Origin: an uncultured Actinomycetes bacterium | GTDB taxonomy: Bacteria > Actinomycetota > Acidimicrobiia > Acidimicrobiales > Acidimicrobilacustridaceae | DNA length: 64,000 nucleotides | Assembly: GCA_937876315.1 (NCBI GenBank) | Contig: CALEHQ010000043.1 | Span: 124,001 to 188,000 of the forward strand | Reading direction: 5' to 3' | Shown here: positions 28,400 through 38,441 of the stretch, in pieces | Numbering within the stretch: the first letter of the stretch is position 1 | Layout: each line of letters opens with the position of its first letter | Program-made: the position numbers and the translations under genes | The notes under the pieces: model-generated | Databases searched by the model: none | Seen by the model: the letters and a program-made list of their open reading frames with translations, nothing else | Told to the model about the DNA's origin: nothing

Positions 28400-29436
28400 C
28401 AGAGCACCACCTTCAGCGCAGCCGTGACGACAATGTTCACGAGAGCCAACGGGATGAGGACCTTCCAGGCAAGGCTCTGGAGCTGATCTTCACGGAATCG
28501 GGGGTAGGTGAATCGCACCCAGAAGATGATGAAGGCAACCATCATCACCTTGGCGAACAACACAATCGGACCAAGTACGTAGTACCAGTCACTCGACGTT
28601 GGAAGCCACGGCACTGCCCAACCGCCTAGGAACAACACCGCAGCAATAGCGGCAAATGCGAAGGCCGTTGCGAATTCAGCCAAGAAGAAGATGAGGAAAC
28701 GGAAACCTGTGTATTCGACCTGATAACCGGAAACGATTTCCGATTCCGCAACCGGCATATCGAACGGGGGCTGAGTGAGTTCGGCTTGCACCGCTGCGAT
28801 GAAGATAAAAAAGCCCACGAACTGCGTGAGGATGTAGGGATTGCCGATGCCGCCCCAACCGAAGATTGCGCCGTCGGCTTGTGCGAAGACAATGCCGTTG
28901 AGGCTCATTGTTCCGGCTTGAATGACCACGCCGACAACGGCAAGCACCATCGGAAGTTCGTACGCGATGAGCTGGCCTGCGGCGCGGAGGGCACCCATGA
29001 GCGAGTACTTATTCGCCGACGCCCAGCCGGCCATGAGCACGCCGATCACTGACAGCGATGAAATCGCAAGCACAAAGAACACGCCGACGTCGAGGTCGGC
29101 GACCACGAGACGCATCGATGCCGGAAGCGCAACGTAGAGAAGCAGCGTCGACATGAGCACCACAAGAGGTGCAACCTTGAACACCCAACGATCGGCACCA
29201 TTCGGAGCGATGTCTTCCTTCTGAAGGAATTTCACACCGTCTGCAAGAAGCTGCAACGTGCCGCGAGGGCCAGCCTCTTGTGGACCAAGACGGCTCTGCA
29301 TCCAGGACATGATCTTGAACAAGAAGACCATGCCGAGAATGAGTGCTGTGGTGGGAACGACCGCGCTGACGACGACGACCTTGATAAGGGTCGAAAGCCA
29401 ATAGGGCGGATCGAAGGAAGCGAGAAGAAGCGTCAT
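28399..29436 (-). CDS. nuoH: NADH-quinone oxidoreductase subunit H, set 1
   Basis: Membrane subunit forming the quinone entry tunnel and the start of the proton path, 345 residues and about 8 helices. Conserved stretches are [20 protein letters not shown] (helix and tunnel loop), [20 protein letters not shown] and [20 protein letters not shown]. Its start overlaps the nuoD stop by 4 bases. It is shorter than the set 2 NuoH (402 residues) and has a different N-terminus. Confidence 0.95.
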   Translation of the reverse strand: MTLLLASFDPPYWLSTLIKVVVVSAVVPTTALILGMVFLFKIMSWMQSRLGPQEAGPRGTLQLLADGVKFLQKEDIAPNGADRWVFKVAPLVVLMSTLLLYVALPASMRLVVADLDVGVFFVLAISSLSVIGVLMAGWASANKYSLMGALRAAGQLIAYELPMVLAVVGVVIQAGTMSLNGIVFAQADGAIFGWGGIGNPYILTQFVGFFIFIAAVQAELTQPPFDMPVAESEIVSGYQVEYTGFRFLIFFLAEFATAFAFAAIAAVLFLGGWAVPWLPTSSDWYYVLGPIVLFAKVMMVAFIIFWVRFTYPRFREDQLQSLAWKVLIPLALVNIVVTAALKVVL

Positions 29437-30608
29437 CGGTCGATGTCACCCAAGATGAAGTAGAGGCTGCCGAGGATGGAGACGAGATCAGGAACGTACG
29501 CGCCCCGAGCCACCCACGGCACGATGGAAACGTTGTTAAACGAAGCTGATCGGATCTTGACCCGGAAGGGGACCAAGTCACCCTTCGACACCACGTAGTA
29601 ACCCATTTCGCCGAGAGGATTCTCGGTAGCAACGTAGGCCTCACCCTCGGGCACCTTGATGATGCGCGGGACCTTGGCCATGACCGGACCACTCGGAATG
29701 GTGTCGAGAAGTTGCTTAACAATCTTTGCCGCTTCACGGGTTTCTTGAAGTCGGACCCACGTGCGAGCGAAGCAGTCGCCATCGGGATGCGTCCAGACCT
29801 TCCAGTCAGCCTTGTCATAAACAAGGCCCGGAGGACAGTTGTCTCGGCGTAGATCCCAGTCAACGCCAGAGGCACGGAGGTTGGCACCGGAAAGGCCATA
29901 GGAGAGCGCGATTTCAGCGGGGATAACACCGATGCCGCGCGTACGGGCTTGGAAGATTTCGTTGCCAACGAGGAGGTCTTCTAACTCGTCACAGAAGGCA
30001 AGAAGTTTGTCCATCGCCGTGTGCGAGGAGTCGATCCAACCCTTTGGTAGATCGTCCTTAAGGCCACCGATGCGATCGAAGTTCGGATGGAAACGACCAC
30101 CGGTGGCCGACTCGATTTGGTTGAGCACCCACTCGCGATCGCGGAACGCGTAGAAAGCAGCAGTCATGCCGCCAAGTTGCAAACCGAAGTCGCCAAGGAA
30201 GAGTGAGATGTTCGCGATTCGCGACATTTCGAAAAGAATGGTGCGGATCCACTGCGCACGAGGCGGTGCCTCAACATCCATAAGTTTTTCGGCAGCGAGG
30301 ATGAATGGAACCTCGTTCGCGAAACTTCCGAGCCAGTCGATGCGGTTGATGAGTGCATTGATCTGCGGGTAGGTACGAACCTCTGTGAGTTTTTCGTAGC
30401 CACGATGCATGTAGCCACACATCGGTTCAGCAGAGATGACCTGTTCGCCATCGAGACGAGCGACGATGCGCATCGTCCCATGTGTGGCCGGATGCTGCGG
30501 GCCCATGTTGAGGGTCATGCCCTCGGTTTCGAAATCGAGGTTGATCCGATTGTCGACGGCCTCGGCGGCGAGAGCGGCAACTGATTGCGGATCGCTAACG
30601 GCGGTCAT
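29433..30608 (-). CDS. nuoD: NADH-quinone oxidoreductase subunit D, set 1
   Basis: 49-kDa-type subunit that forms the quinone site with NuoB, 391 residues. Key segments are LNMGPQHPATHGTMRIVARL (quinone-site His), CGYMHRGYEKLTEV, and the C-terminal [15 protein letters not shown] 30608 overlaps the nuoC stop (ATGA); the longer frame to 30671 is inside nuoC. The HRG motif differs from the HTG of the set 2 NuoD, so the two belong to different subfamilies. It may be a substrate of the MidA methyltransferase at the cluster end. Confidence 0.95.
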   Translation of the reverse strand: MTAVSDPQSVAALAAEAVDNRINLDFETEGMTLNMGPQHPATHGTMRIVARLDGEQVISAEPMCGYMHRGYEKLTEVRTYPQINALINRIDWLGSFANEVPFILAAEKLMDVEAPPRAQWIRTILFEMSRIANISLFLGDFGLQLGGMTAAFYAFRDREWVLNQIESATGGRFHPNFDRIGGLKDDLPKGWIDSSHTAMDKLLAFCDELEDLLVGNEIFQARTRGIGVIPAEIALSYGLSGANLRASGVDWDLRRDNCPPGLVYDKADWKVWTHPDGDCFARTWVRLQETREAAKIVKQLLDTIPSGPVMAKVPRIIKVPEGEAYVATENPLGEMGYYVVSKGDLVPFRVKIRSASFNNVSIVPWVARGAYVPDLVSILGSLYFILGDIDR

Positions 30609-31288
30609 TCGCCCTCTCCTTCCTCGTCGGCAACACCAGGCATTGGTTCGACATCGACGATGCCGGGCCAAGGGCGAACCCGACGAGCCAGCAACGGAAA
30701 ATCCTTACGAAGGGGATGCCCGACAAAATCGGCAGGCAAATACATGTTGATCATGTTCGGATGTCCCTCGAAAGCGAAGCCAAACATTTCGCGAGCTTCA
30801 CGTTCGTGCCAGTTCGCACCGGCGTAGACGTTCGACCACGTACCTGCAGTGAGATCGTCGTCGGGAAGGTCGCACTTGAACGTGATGCCCATACCGGCAG
30901 TAATTGAGTAGACCCGAGCAAGAAGTTGGAATCGGGTTTCGCCACCGGCATAACCCTGCACCATTGGTTCTGGTTCCTTTGCAGGTGCACCGGAAACAAT
31001 GCGGTCTTCTTGGGCGTCCATGTCGCGACCAAATGGCGATGGAAGCCAGTCAATCGCCGAGAGAAAGTCGAAGAAGCGATAGCCCATGGCCTTCGCCGCT
31101 TCAGCAGCTGCGACCCAGTTGGCGCGATCGACGCGAATCCAGAGGTCGTCTCCGGGACGGATATGCGATCCGACGACACCCTCGCCGAGGCGCGCGGTGA
31201 CCTCGGCCAGAACGGCCTCTCGCGCCTCATCGATTTGGGGCGCTGTCGCTTCGGGCGTCTCAGTGTCAGCTGACGACAATTGGCTCAC
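30605..31288 (-). CDS. nuoC: NADH-quinone oxidoreductase subunit C, set 1
   Basis: 30-kDa peripheral-arm subunit, about 227 residues. Family signature in the C-terminal half: [20 protein letters not shown], then [17 protein letters not shown]. The start is uncertain. GTG 31288 overlaps nuoB by 23 bases; TTG 31279 has GGAAGG 9 bases upstream; ATG 31315 would give a longer N-terminus. An insert of about 25 residues around [20 protein letters not shown] in the middle is unusual. It is coupled to nuoD by an ATGA overlap. Confidence 0.9.
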   Translation of the reverse strand: MSQLSSADTETPEATAPQIDEAREAVLAEVTARLGEGVVGSHIRPGDDLWIRVDRANWVAAAEAAKAMGYRFFDFLSAIDWLPSPFGRDMDAQEDRIVSGAPAKEPEPMVQGYAGGETRFQLLARVYSITAGMGITFKCDLPDDDLTAGTWSNVYAGANWHEREAREMFGFAFEGHPNMINMYLPADFVGHPLRKDFPLLARRVRPWPGIVDVEPMPGVADEEGEGE

Positions 31289-31766
31289 CCTTCCAACGCT
31301 CGGCCATGTCTTCATGCGCGATGCGCTCCTGCAGAAGGATGATGCCTTCCAGGAGAGCTTCGGGACGTGGCGGGCAACCAGGCACGTAAACGTCGACCGG
31401 GATCAACTGATCGACGCCCTTGGTGACCGAATAGCTGTCCCAGTAGGGGCCGCCGCAGTTGGCGCAGGATCCCATGGAGATGACGTACTTAGGGTCGGGC
31501 ATCTGCTCGTAAAGACGAACGACGGCCGGTGCGAGTTTGTCAGTAACGGTGCCGGCGATGACCACGAGGTCGGCCTGACGAGGACTAGCCGGGAACGGGA
31601 TGACGCCGAGACGCATCACGTCATAACGCGGCGAGGCGAATGCCGCACCCATTTCGATGGCGCAACACGCAAGGCCCCACTGGTAGGCCCAGATGGAGTA
31701 CTTGCGAGAAATATTGAGGAGTTTGGCGAGCGGCTTAGGCAGCTTGCCACTTTCAACTAAGCCCAT
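31266..31766 (-). CDS. nuoB: NADH-quinone oxidoreductase subunit B, set 1 (cluster N2)
   Basis: PSST-type subunit carrying the terminal 4Fe-4S cluster N2 next to quinone, 166 residues. All four ligands are present: the adjacent Cys34-Cys35 in GLACCAIEM, the cysteine of [10 protein letters not shown], and that of [16 protein letters not shown] holds an extra cysteine not needed for N2 and absent from set 2 (VCASSGG). The gene overlaps nuoA by 10 bases and nuoC overlaps its 3' end. Confidence 0.95.
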   Translation of the reverse strand: MGLVESGKLPKPLAKLLNISRKYSIWAYQWGLACCAIEMGAAFASPRYDVMRLGVIPFPASPRQADLVVIAGTVTDKLAPAVVRLYEQMPDPKYVISMGSCANCGGPYWDSYSVTKGVDQLIPVDVYVPGCPPRPEALLEGIILLQERIAHEDMAERWKGEPIVVS

Positions 31767-32131
31767 TGAAGCACCTTCTTGCGCCAGGCATACAGGAGGC
31801 CGAGGGCCAGGATGACAACGAAAATCAACATCTCAATAAGACCGAAGACGCCGTAGACCTCGAGCCGCGTCGCCCACGGGAAGATGAAGACCGCTTCGAC
31901 GTCGAACATCACGAAGAGAAGGGCATAGATGTAATAGCGGATTTGGCTCTGCGACCAGCCACTTCCGACGGGATCAACACCGGATTCGTAGACCAGATAC
32001 TTCTGTTCTTGGGGTCGCGTTGGTCGGAAGATCTTGCCGATGCCGAGAAGACCAGCCCCGAGGCCGATACCTACGCCCGCGAAAATTGCAACCGTGAGGT
32101 ACTGCCTGACGAAATCGGAGTACTCAATCAT
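31757..32131 (-). CDS. nuoA: NADH-quinone oxidoreductase subunit A, set 1
   Basis: Three-helix membrane subunit, 124 residues. [20 protein letters not shown] is the conserved cytoplasmic loop (YExG) that caps the quinone chamber, followed by [20 protein letters not shown] with the membrane Asp/Glu. It heads the 11-gene set, 75 bases after nuoN of set 2. GGGAACG precedes the ATG, and no convincing promoter is visible in the gap, so read-through from set 2 is likely. Confidence 0.95.
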   Translation of the reverse strand: MIEYSDFVRQYLTVAIFAGVGIGLGAGLLGIGKIFRPTRPQEQKYLVYESGVDPVGSGWSQSQIRYYIYALLFVMFDVEAVFIFPWATRLEVYGVFGLIEMLIFVVILALGLLYAWRKKVLQWA

Positions 32132-32206
32132 CGTTCCCGGACACTACAGAAGGGCCGAACACGGCATGAAATCCACGTGGCATAGAAGCGGTTCAATCTT
32201 TGGCGA

Positions 32207-33898
32207 TCAACGACCAGCGGTGGTGGACCCAGAGGTGGATCCGGCCGCGCCGAGGTTGAGTGAGTCGGTGGATGGTGCAGCGTGCACTGCTGCCGGAGTG
32301 GCGTCGCGGGCGGGATCAAGCAGGAGATCTGGGAAAATGCCGTAGCCGATCGTGACGACAACGCAGATCGCGATGGCGAGACCAGCGGCAAAAGGCACAT
32401 GGAGTCGCTTTGACCGATCAATGACCTCTTCAGTCCCATCGTCGCCACCGGACATGAACATGGCCACAATGATCCGGAGATACAGGAAGGCCGAGATAAC
32501 AGCCGAAACCATGGCAATGATCGCCAATGGGACGGCGTGGGCGTCAGCCGCAGCGGTGATTGAGAGGAACTTGGCGAAGAAGCCGGCGGTGAACGGAACG
32601 CCCGCCTGAGCCAGGAGCATGACAATAAAGGAAGCGGCCAGCAAGGGGTTCGAGCGAGCCAGGCCGTTGTAGTCAGAGAGCTGGTGGTTTCCGTCGCCCT
32701 TACGCCCCACGATCGCGACCACACCAAAGGAGCCCGCCACCATGAAGGTGTAGACGGCCACATAAAAGGCAGCAGCAGTGACGCCGTTGACGCTGTTGGC
32801 TTGGATAGCCATGAGAATGAAACCCGCATGGCTGATTGAGGAGTAGGCCAGCATGCGCTTGACGTTGCTCTGAACGATCGCGAGCGCCGCTCCAACGACC
32901 ATCGACAGGATTGCCAACACGTACACAATGGGCTTCCACGTCGAGGCGTAGTTCGGGAAGGTCAACATGAACACACGAACCAGGCCAGCAACTGCTGCAG
33001 CCTTCACGCCAGATGCCATCCATGCGGTTGCCGGAGTGGGCGCACCGTCGTAGACGTCGGGGCTCCACGCGTGGAACGGAACCGCCGAGATTTTGAACGC
33101 CAAGCCAACGAGCACGAGCACGAGCCCAACGAGAAGTAGGCCGTTGTGGATCGGGACAACCGCAGACATGAAGTCTCGGATATCGGCAAAATTGGTCGAG
33201 CCAGTCGCGCCGTAGAGCATCGCGATGCCATACAGAAGAAACGCTGATGAAAACGCTCCCAAGATGAAGTACTTGATTCCCGATTCTTGCGACTGCACCC
33301 GGCGCAGGTTCATGCCAGCAAGCACATAGACCGCAATGGAGAGTGTCTCGAGGCCGATGAATAGAACGATGAGATCGTTCGACATCGCCATGATGACGCC
33401 ACCAACAGCAGAAAGCAGAAGCAGGACGTAAAACTCCGGGCCCGTCATGGACTCACGACGCAGGAAACTGTCGGCCAACAACGCGGCTAACACGACGCCA
33501 AGACACAACACGATCGTGATGAAAAGCGAGAAGCCATCAATGCCAACCGCTCCACCGGCGGTACTGAACGGACCGGTCTGCGATTGGTCGAGGTTCCACC
33601 ACAACAGCGAATCCCAGCCCTGCACGCGTGCCCACATCGGCAGCGAGCTGATTGCCGCAGCCACAGCGATTGCAACCGTGGTCAGCGTGAACAGACCCTT
33701 TGGCTCACGCTTCTTCAAGAACGAAGAGAACGTGAGCGTGAGCAATCCGCCGACCAACAAGATGATCAACGGAAGCAGTGCCAGCCAGTCGATTGACGGA
33801 CCAGCAACTTGCACGATTCCAGAATCGAGGGCTTCGGCAGCAACATCGCCACCGCGAAGCATGCTGGGATCGACCTGAGCGAGAAGCGGCGCGATCAC
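32207..33898 (-). CDS. nuoN: NADH-quinone oxidoreductase subunit N, set 2
   Basis: Antiporter-like proton-pumping subunit of the 14-subunit enzyme, 563 residues. It shows LFIGLETLSIAVYVLAGMNL, KISAVPFHAWSPDVYDGAPT and NVKRMLAYSSISHAGFILMA. The start is GTG at 33898, overlapping the nuoM stop by 4 bases. A C-terminal hydrophilic tail of about 40 residues, rich in Ala, Ser and Thr (ending TSGSTTAGR), extends beyond the usual length. It is the last gene of set 2. Confidence 0.94.
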   Translation of the reverse strand: MIAPLLAQVDPSMLRGGDVAAEALDSGIVQVAGPSIDWLALLPLIILLVGGLLTLTFSSFLKKREPKGLFTLTTVAIAVAAAISSLPMWARVQGWDSLLWWNLDQSQTGPFSTAGGAVGIDGFSLFITIVLCLGVVLAALLADSFLRRESMTGPEFYVLLLLSAVGGVIMAMSNDLIVLFIGLETLSIAVYVLAGMNLRRVQSQESGIKYFILGAFSSAFLLYGIAMLYGATGSTNFADIRDFMSAVVPIHNGLLLVGLVLVLVGLAFKISAVPFHAWSPDVYDGAPTPATAWMASGVKAAAVAGLVRVFMLTFPNYASTWKPIVYVLAILSMVVGAALAIVQSNVKRMLAYSSISHAGFILMAIQANSVNGVTAAAFYVAVYTFMVAGSFGVVAIVGRKGDGNHQLSDYNGLARSNPLLAASFIVMLLAQAGVPFTAGFFAKFLSITAAADAHAVPLAIIAMVSAVISAFLYLRIIVAMFMSGGDDGTEEVIDRSKRLHVPFAAGLAIAICVVVTIGYGIFPDLLLDPARDATPAAVHAAPSTDSLNLGAAGSTSGSTTAGR

Positions 33899-35547
33899 TG
33901 GCTCTCTCCCTGTCCGTTCGTGGCGACACCAAGAGAGGTTTCACCGGTCTTCGAAAGCGAGGACTCGGGAAGATAAAGGAGATCAGCGCCCTTGCGGGTG
34001 ATTGGCTCGCGGAATCCGTCGACCTTCACTTCGAGACGAGTCACAACTCGCTTCACCGAAGGCTCTATGCGGTCGAGAACCGGCTTCGGGTAGATGCCGA
34101 GGAAGATAATGAGACCGACAAGTGGGACCATGACGAGCTTTTCGGAAATCTTGAGATCCGGAAAGTTCTTGTTCGCTTCGTCGGGTTCGCCTTGGAACAC
34201 ACGCTGGTAGGCCCAAAGCAAATAGAGCGCAGCAACGATTACGCCTGTCGCAGCGATGACTGCCCACCAACGGTTGGCAACAAAGGTGCCGACAAGCACA
34301 AGGAATTCACCAACGAAACCGTTCAAACCAGGGACGCCAATCGACGCAAGCATCACAAGCGTGAATATGCCAGCGAAGACCGGGGCCACCTTTGCAATTC
34401 CGTTGAGTTCGGAAATTTCGTAGGTATGGCGACGTGAGTAGAGGAATCCAAGAAGGATGAACAACGCGCCAGTAGTGATGCCGTGGTTAACCATCTGAAG
34501 CACAGAACCTTGAATGCCTTCAACGTTCAGGGCGAACAGACCCATGAGTGCGAAGCCCATGTGTGCGACTGATGAGTAGGCAACGAGACGTTTGAGGTTG
34601 CGCTGCATCGCCGCAACGATGCCGCCATAAACCACACCGATCGTGGCCAAGGTGAGCATCACCGGTGCGAACCAAACCGTTGCCTCGGGGAACAGCTCAA
34701 GTCCGTAACGAAGGAAACCGTAGGTGCCGAGTTTGAGGAGGATGCCGGCAAGGTCGATAGAACCCGCCGTTGGAGCCTCGGTGTGTGCATCGGGTAGCCA
34801 TGTGTGGAATGGGAACGATGGAACCTTCACTGCGAAGGCAATCGCCATACCCAAGAACAACCAACGACCGGTACTGGTCGCCAAATTGTCTGTGGCGATG
34901 ATCTTGGTGAAGTCGAATGACACGCCGCCGTTGTCGCCGGCCCCGGCGAGAACCGCGAGCGTGACGATGGAAACCAGCATGAACGCTGAACCGAGCATTG
35001 TGTAAAGGAAGAACTTCGTGGCGGCGTAGATCCGACGGCCGTGTCCCCACTTGCCGATGAGCATGTAGAGGGGCACAAGAGTGATCTCGAACATCAAGAA
35101 GAAAAGAAAGAGATCAAGTGCAAGGAACGCACCCATACAACCCGCCATCAGGAGGGTGAGCCACGCGTAGTAGCCCTTGGGGCTGTGTGCAGGCTTTGCA
35201 GCGAAAAGCGCTATCGGAAACAGGATGCCAGTGAGCACAACAAGGAAGAGTGAGATGCCGTCGACGCCAAGGAAGAACTTGATGTCGAGTGACTGCACCC
35301 ATGTCTGCTGAACCACGAACTGGAATCCAGCATCATCGGTCTTGAACTGAACGAGCAATGCAATGCTCAATATTCCGGTGAGCAGCGCGGTGAGGATCGC
35401 CATCTGTCGTGAAAGTTCCGGACGGGAACTCGGCATGAGTGCGATAAGGACAGCACCGACGACTGGAACGAAGATCAGTGCAGGAAGGATCGGGAACGAT
35501 GCTGAACCACCCGCAGCAAACACGGCTGAAAGTAGTGACGCGCTCAT
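33895..35547 (-). CDS. nuoM: NADH-quinone oxidoreductase subunit M, set 2
   Basis: Antiporter-like subunit, 550 residues. It carries FFLMFEITLVPLYMLIGKWG, KVPSFPFHTWLPDAHTEAPT and NLKRLVAYSSVAHMGFALMG, typical of NuoM. A hydrophilic C-terminal tail of about 50 residues follows the last helix. The gene overlaps both nuoL (1 base) and nuoN (4 bases), so set 2 membrane subunits are tightly coupled. Confidence 0.94.
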   Translation of the reverse strand: MSASLLSAVFAAGGSASFPILPALIFVPVVGAVLIALMPSSRPELSRQMAILTALLTGILSIALLVQFKTDDAGFQFVVQQTWVQSLDIKFFLGVDGISLFLVVLTGILFPIALFAAKPAHSPKGYYAWLTLLMAGCMGAFLALDLFLFFLMFEITLVPLYMLIGKWGHGRRIYAATKFFLYTMLGSAFMLVSIVTLAVLAGAGDNGGVSFDFTKIIATDNLATSTGRWLFLGMAIAFAVKVPSFPFHTWLPDAHTEAPTAGSIDLAGILLKLGTYGFLRYGLELFPEATVWFAPVMLTLATIGVVYGGIVAAMQRNLKRLVAYSSVAHMGFALMGLFALNVEGIQGSVLQMVNHGITTGALFILLGFLYSRRHTYEISELNGIAKVAPVFAGIFTLVMLASIGVPGLNGFVGEFLVLVGTFVANRWWAVIAATGVIVAALYLLWAYQRVFQGEPDEANKNFPDLKISEKLVMVPLVGLIIFLGIYPKPVLDRIEPSVKRVVTRLEVKVDGFREPITRKGADLLYLPESSLSKTGETSLGVATNGQGESQ

Positions 35548-37523
35548 CAGAAACTCACCTGCGTCATGACGAATGCGACGATCAGAATGGCACCAACACC
35601 GATCATGAGTGCATACCAGCGCACGTAGCCGTTCTCGATAGCGCGGAGTCGGGACGCACCACCACGAGTGGCTCGTCCGACACCATTAACTGCACCATCG
35701 ATAACCACCTTGTCGAACATGGCGATGAGTTCAAAGCCTTTACGACCAATCCCACCCATGAACTTTGTGATGCTCTGGTCGATATACCAACCGTTGGCGA
35801 AGAACGGAAGTTCAATGCGACGCGGATCCACTTTGTTCTTCAGGTACACCATGTAGGCGGCGAAGATCCCGAGAAGGGCGATCGTCGTTGAGAGGGCCAG
35901 TTCAAAGGTGAGCTGAAAGGCGCCAAGATCAAAGTTCGCTTGGTTCTCGCCAACGACTGGCTCAAGCCAGTTGTTGAGGAACTCAAGGTTGTGAGTGAAC
36001 GGAAGGTTCAGGAAACCGGCAACCGCGGCGAAGAATGCCAGCACCACAAGAGGCACCAACATTGGCCATTTCGATTCGTGCGGATGCACTGCACCGTGGC
36101 CAGCATGAGCGTCATCGTGCTCATCGGCATGTTCGTCCGAATCGGCAACATCGACAGCAGTGTGCGCCTTGAGATTGGCGAGTTCACCCTCGGCTGATTC
36201 GCCCCAACGTGCATCGCCGTAGAAGACGCGGAATACGAGACGGCTCATGTAGAACGCGGTGAGCAATGCAGTGACGAGACCAATCACATAGAGGATCGGG
36301 CTCTTATGAAGCGCATACGCAAGGATGTCGTCCTTCGACCAGAAACCCGAGAACGGCGGGACACCGGCGATAGCAAGCCAGCCAATGATGAACGTGACTG
36401 CGGTGACAGGCATGACTTTGCGCAAAGCACCCATGCGACGCATGTCTTGCTCATCGTGCATTCCGTGGATGACTGAACCAGCACCAAGGAAGAGCAACGC
36501 CTTGAAGAATGCGTGCGTGATCATGTGGAAGATCGCTGCGGTGTATCCGCCGACACCTATAGCCAAAAACATGTATCCGAGCTGACTAACGGTTGAGTAT
36601 GCGAGGACCTTCTTGATGTCCTGTTGAGCCATAGCGATCGTCGCGGCGAGAAATGCGGTTGCGATACCGACAATGGCGATCATCCAAGGAATCCAGGATG
36701 CCGAAGCGGCGATGATCGGGTTCACACGAACGAGCAAGTACACGCCTGCGGTCACCATCGTTGCAGCGTGAATAAGTGCCGACACTGGGGTGGGGCCAGC
36801 CATGGCGTCGGGCAACCAGATAAACAACGGAATCTGTGCTGACTTGCCAATGGCACCAACAAACAGCATCAGTGCAATGAACGTCGCCGTGGTTTCCGCG
36901 AGTTCCGGAGATAACGGAAGGAACTCTGTATAGGTGACGGTCCCAAAGGCGAAGAACGTCATGAAGATTGCGACCATGAAACCCCAGTCGCCAACCCGGT
37001 TCGTGATGAACGCCTTCTTGCCTGCGCTGGCGTTTTCATCCTTTTCAAACCAGAACGCAATGAGGAAGTACGAACAAGCACCCACGCCTTCCCAGCCAAG
37101 GAACGTAAGCACCAAGTTGTCGCCAAGAACAAGGATGAGCATCGAGAACACGAACAGGTTCAAGTACGTGAAAAAACGCGGGAAGCGACTGTCTCCATGC
37201 ATGTAGCCAATTGAGTAGAGATGGATGAGCGATGCGATGCCCGTTACAAAAAGCACCATCGCCATTGAAAGAGGATCGAGCAAGAAACCAATATCAACGC
37301 TGAAGTTTCCAGCCGGGATCCATTCGAACAACGAAAGTTCGTAGGTGTGTTCGGGCTCACCCCAAAGTCCGGCGAACACAACACAGGCGGTCACGAACGA
37401 AAGGGCGACCGCAACGGTGCCGATCCAACCAGCCCGCGGTTCACCAATGCGCTTACCGAAAAACACCAAAATCAAGAAACCTGCAAGCGGCAGTGCAGGG
37501 ATTAACCAGACGAGTCCGACCAT
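35547..37523 (-). CDS. nuoL: NADH-quinone oxidoreductase subunit L, set 2
   Basis: Distal pumping subunit with the lateral helix, 658 residues. Conserved regions: WEGVGACSYFLIAFWFEKDE, IPLFIWLPDAMAGPTPVSAL and DIKKVLAYSTVSQLGYMFLA. A loop around residues 460-483 (plus-strand 36075-36145) is rich in His, Asp and Glu (VADSDEHADEHDDAHAGHG, then AVHPHESKW) and resembles a metal-binding linker. The gene starts 5 bases after nuoK. Confidence 0.94.
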   Translation of the reverse strand: MVGLVWLIPALPLAGFLILVFFGKRIGEPRAGWIGTVAVALSFVTACVVFAGLWGEPEHTYELSLFEWIPAGNFSVDIGFLLDPLSMAMVLFVTGIASLIHLYSIGYMHGDSRFPRFFTYLNLFVFSMLILVLGDNLVLTFLGWEGVGACSYFLIAFWFEKDENASAGKKAFITNRVGDWGFMVAIFMTFFAFGTVTYTEFLPLSPELAETTATFIALMLFVGAIGKSAQIPLFIWLPDAMAGPTPVSALIHAATMVTAGVYLLVRVNPIIAASASWIPWMIAIVGIATAFLAATIAMAQQDIKKVLAYSTVSQLGYMFLAIGVGGYTAAIFHMITHAFFKALLFLGAGSVIHGMHDEQDMRRMGALRKVMPVTAVTFIIGWLAIAGVPPFSGFWSKDDILAYALHKSPILYVIGLVTALLTAFYMSRLVFRVFYGDARWGESAEGELANLKAHTAVDVADSDEHADEHDDAHAGHGAVHPHESKWPMLVPLVVLAFFAAVAGFLNLPFTHNLEFLNNWLEPVVGENQANFDLGAFQLTFELALSTTIALLGIFAAYMVYLKNKVDPRRIELPFFANGWYIDQSITKFMGGIGRKGFELIAMFDKVVIDGAVNGVGRATRGGASRLRAIENGYVRWYALMIGVGAILIVAFVMTQVSF

Positions 37524-37528
37524 GTCCC

Positions 37529-37837
37529 CTATCCCCTCAATGTCCGAAGGTCATCGGCGGTAGCGCCGGGACGACGACGTGCCATCGCCACAATGAGGGC
37601 CAAGCCCACGACAACTTCGGCAGCGGCGACAACCATCACGAAAAAGACGATGATCTGACCAGAGATGTCATCGAGCATCTTTCCGAATGTTACGAACGAA
37701 AGGTTCACGGCGTTGAGCATGAGTTCGACGCACATGATCATGACGAGTGGATTGCGGCGGATGAGAACGCCGACGCCACCGATCACAAAAAGGATCGCCG
37801 AGAGCATCAGGTACGCGAGTGAGAGATTTGAGCTCAT
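37529..37837 (-). CDS. nuoK: NADH-quinone oxidoreductase subunit K, set 2
   Basis: Three-helix membrane subunit, 102 residues. [32 protein letters not shown] and [20 protein letters not shown] carry the two conserved membrane glutamates. The ATG overlaps the nuoJ stop by one base. The C-terminus [16 protein letters not shown] is typical of actinobacterial NuoK. Confidence 0.95.
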   Translation of the reverse strand: MSSNLSLAYLMLSAILFVIGGVGVLIRRNPLVMIMCVELMLNAVNLSFVTFGKMLDDISGQIIVFFVMVVAAAEVVVGLALIVAMARRRPGATADDLRTLRG

Positions 37838-38439
37838 CAGTGCGCCCCTTCCTCGGGAATGGCGGTAAGTGGTTCGTCGCCCATGTCGGTCATGGATTCC
37901 GGCTCAGGTATGGGCTGGAGATCGCGGGGGCGGCGGGAAAGAACAACCGCTCCGACAACAGCGATGGTGAGAAGAGCGGCAGTGACTTCAAGCGCAAAGA
38001 CGTAGGTCGTGAACAGCTCGGTACCGATCTGCGTGATATTTGAGACCGTGGGCGAGAGAGCGCCAGTGACCGACCGTGAGCCAGTAACGATGGCGTCCTT
38101 CCCGATAATGATGATGGCGAGCATCGCTCCGAGAAAAAGCAGCCCTACGAGCCCGGCAAGAAGTCGTTGGCCAACCAAGGGTTCGGTATCGAGGTCCTCT
38201 TCACGATCGACGCCCAAAAGCATCATGACAAAGAGGATGAGTACGACGATGGCGCCGGTGTACACGATGACCTGTACAACGGCGAGCAGCTCGGCACCGA
38301 GGTTCAGGAAAAGCACAGCGATCCCGAACAGCGTCGCAATGAGGCTGAGCGCAGCATGCACCGGGTTACGCGAGGAAACGACCCCGAGTCCTCCGGCAAG
38401 CACGATGAGCGCACTAACGATAAAGACCGCAGTTTCCAT
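37837..38439 (-). CDS. nuoJ: NADH-quinone oxidoreductase subunit J, set 2
   Basis: Five-helix membrane subunit, 200 residues. [40 protein letters not shown] and [20 protein letters not shown] are the NuoJ core. The C-terminal 30 residues are hydrophilic ([20 protein letters not shown]). It follows nuoI by 2 bases and overlaps nuoK by one. Confidence 0.94.
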   Translation of the reverse strand: METAVFIVSALIVLAGGLGVVSSRNPVHAALSLIATLFGIAVLFLNLGAELLAVVQVIVYTGAIVVLILFVMMLLGVDREEDLDTEPLVGQRLLAGLVGLLFLGAMLAIIIIGKDAIVTGSRSVTGALSPTVSNITQIGTELFTTYVFALEVTAALLTIAVVGAVVLSRRPRDLQPIPEPESMTDMGDEPLTAIPEEGAH

Positions 38440-38441
38440 GA

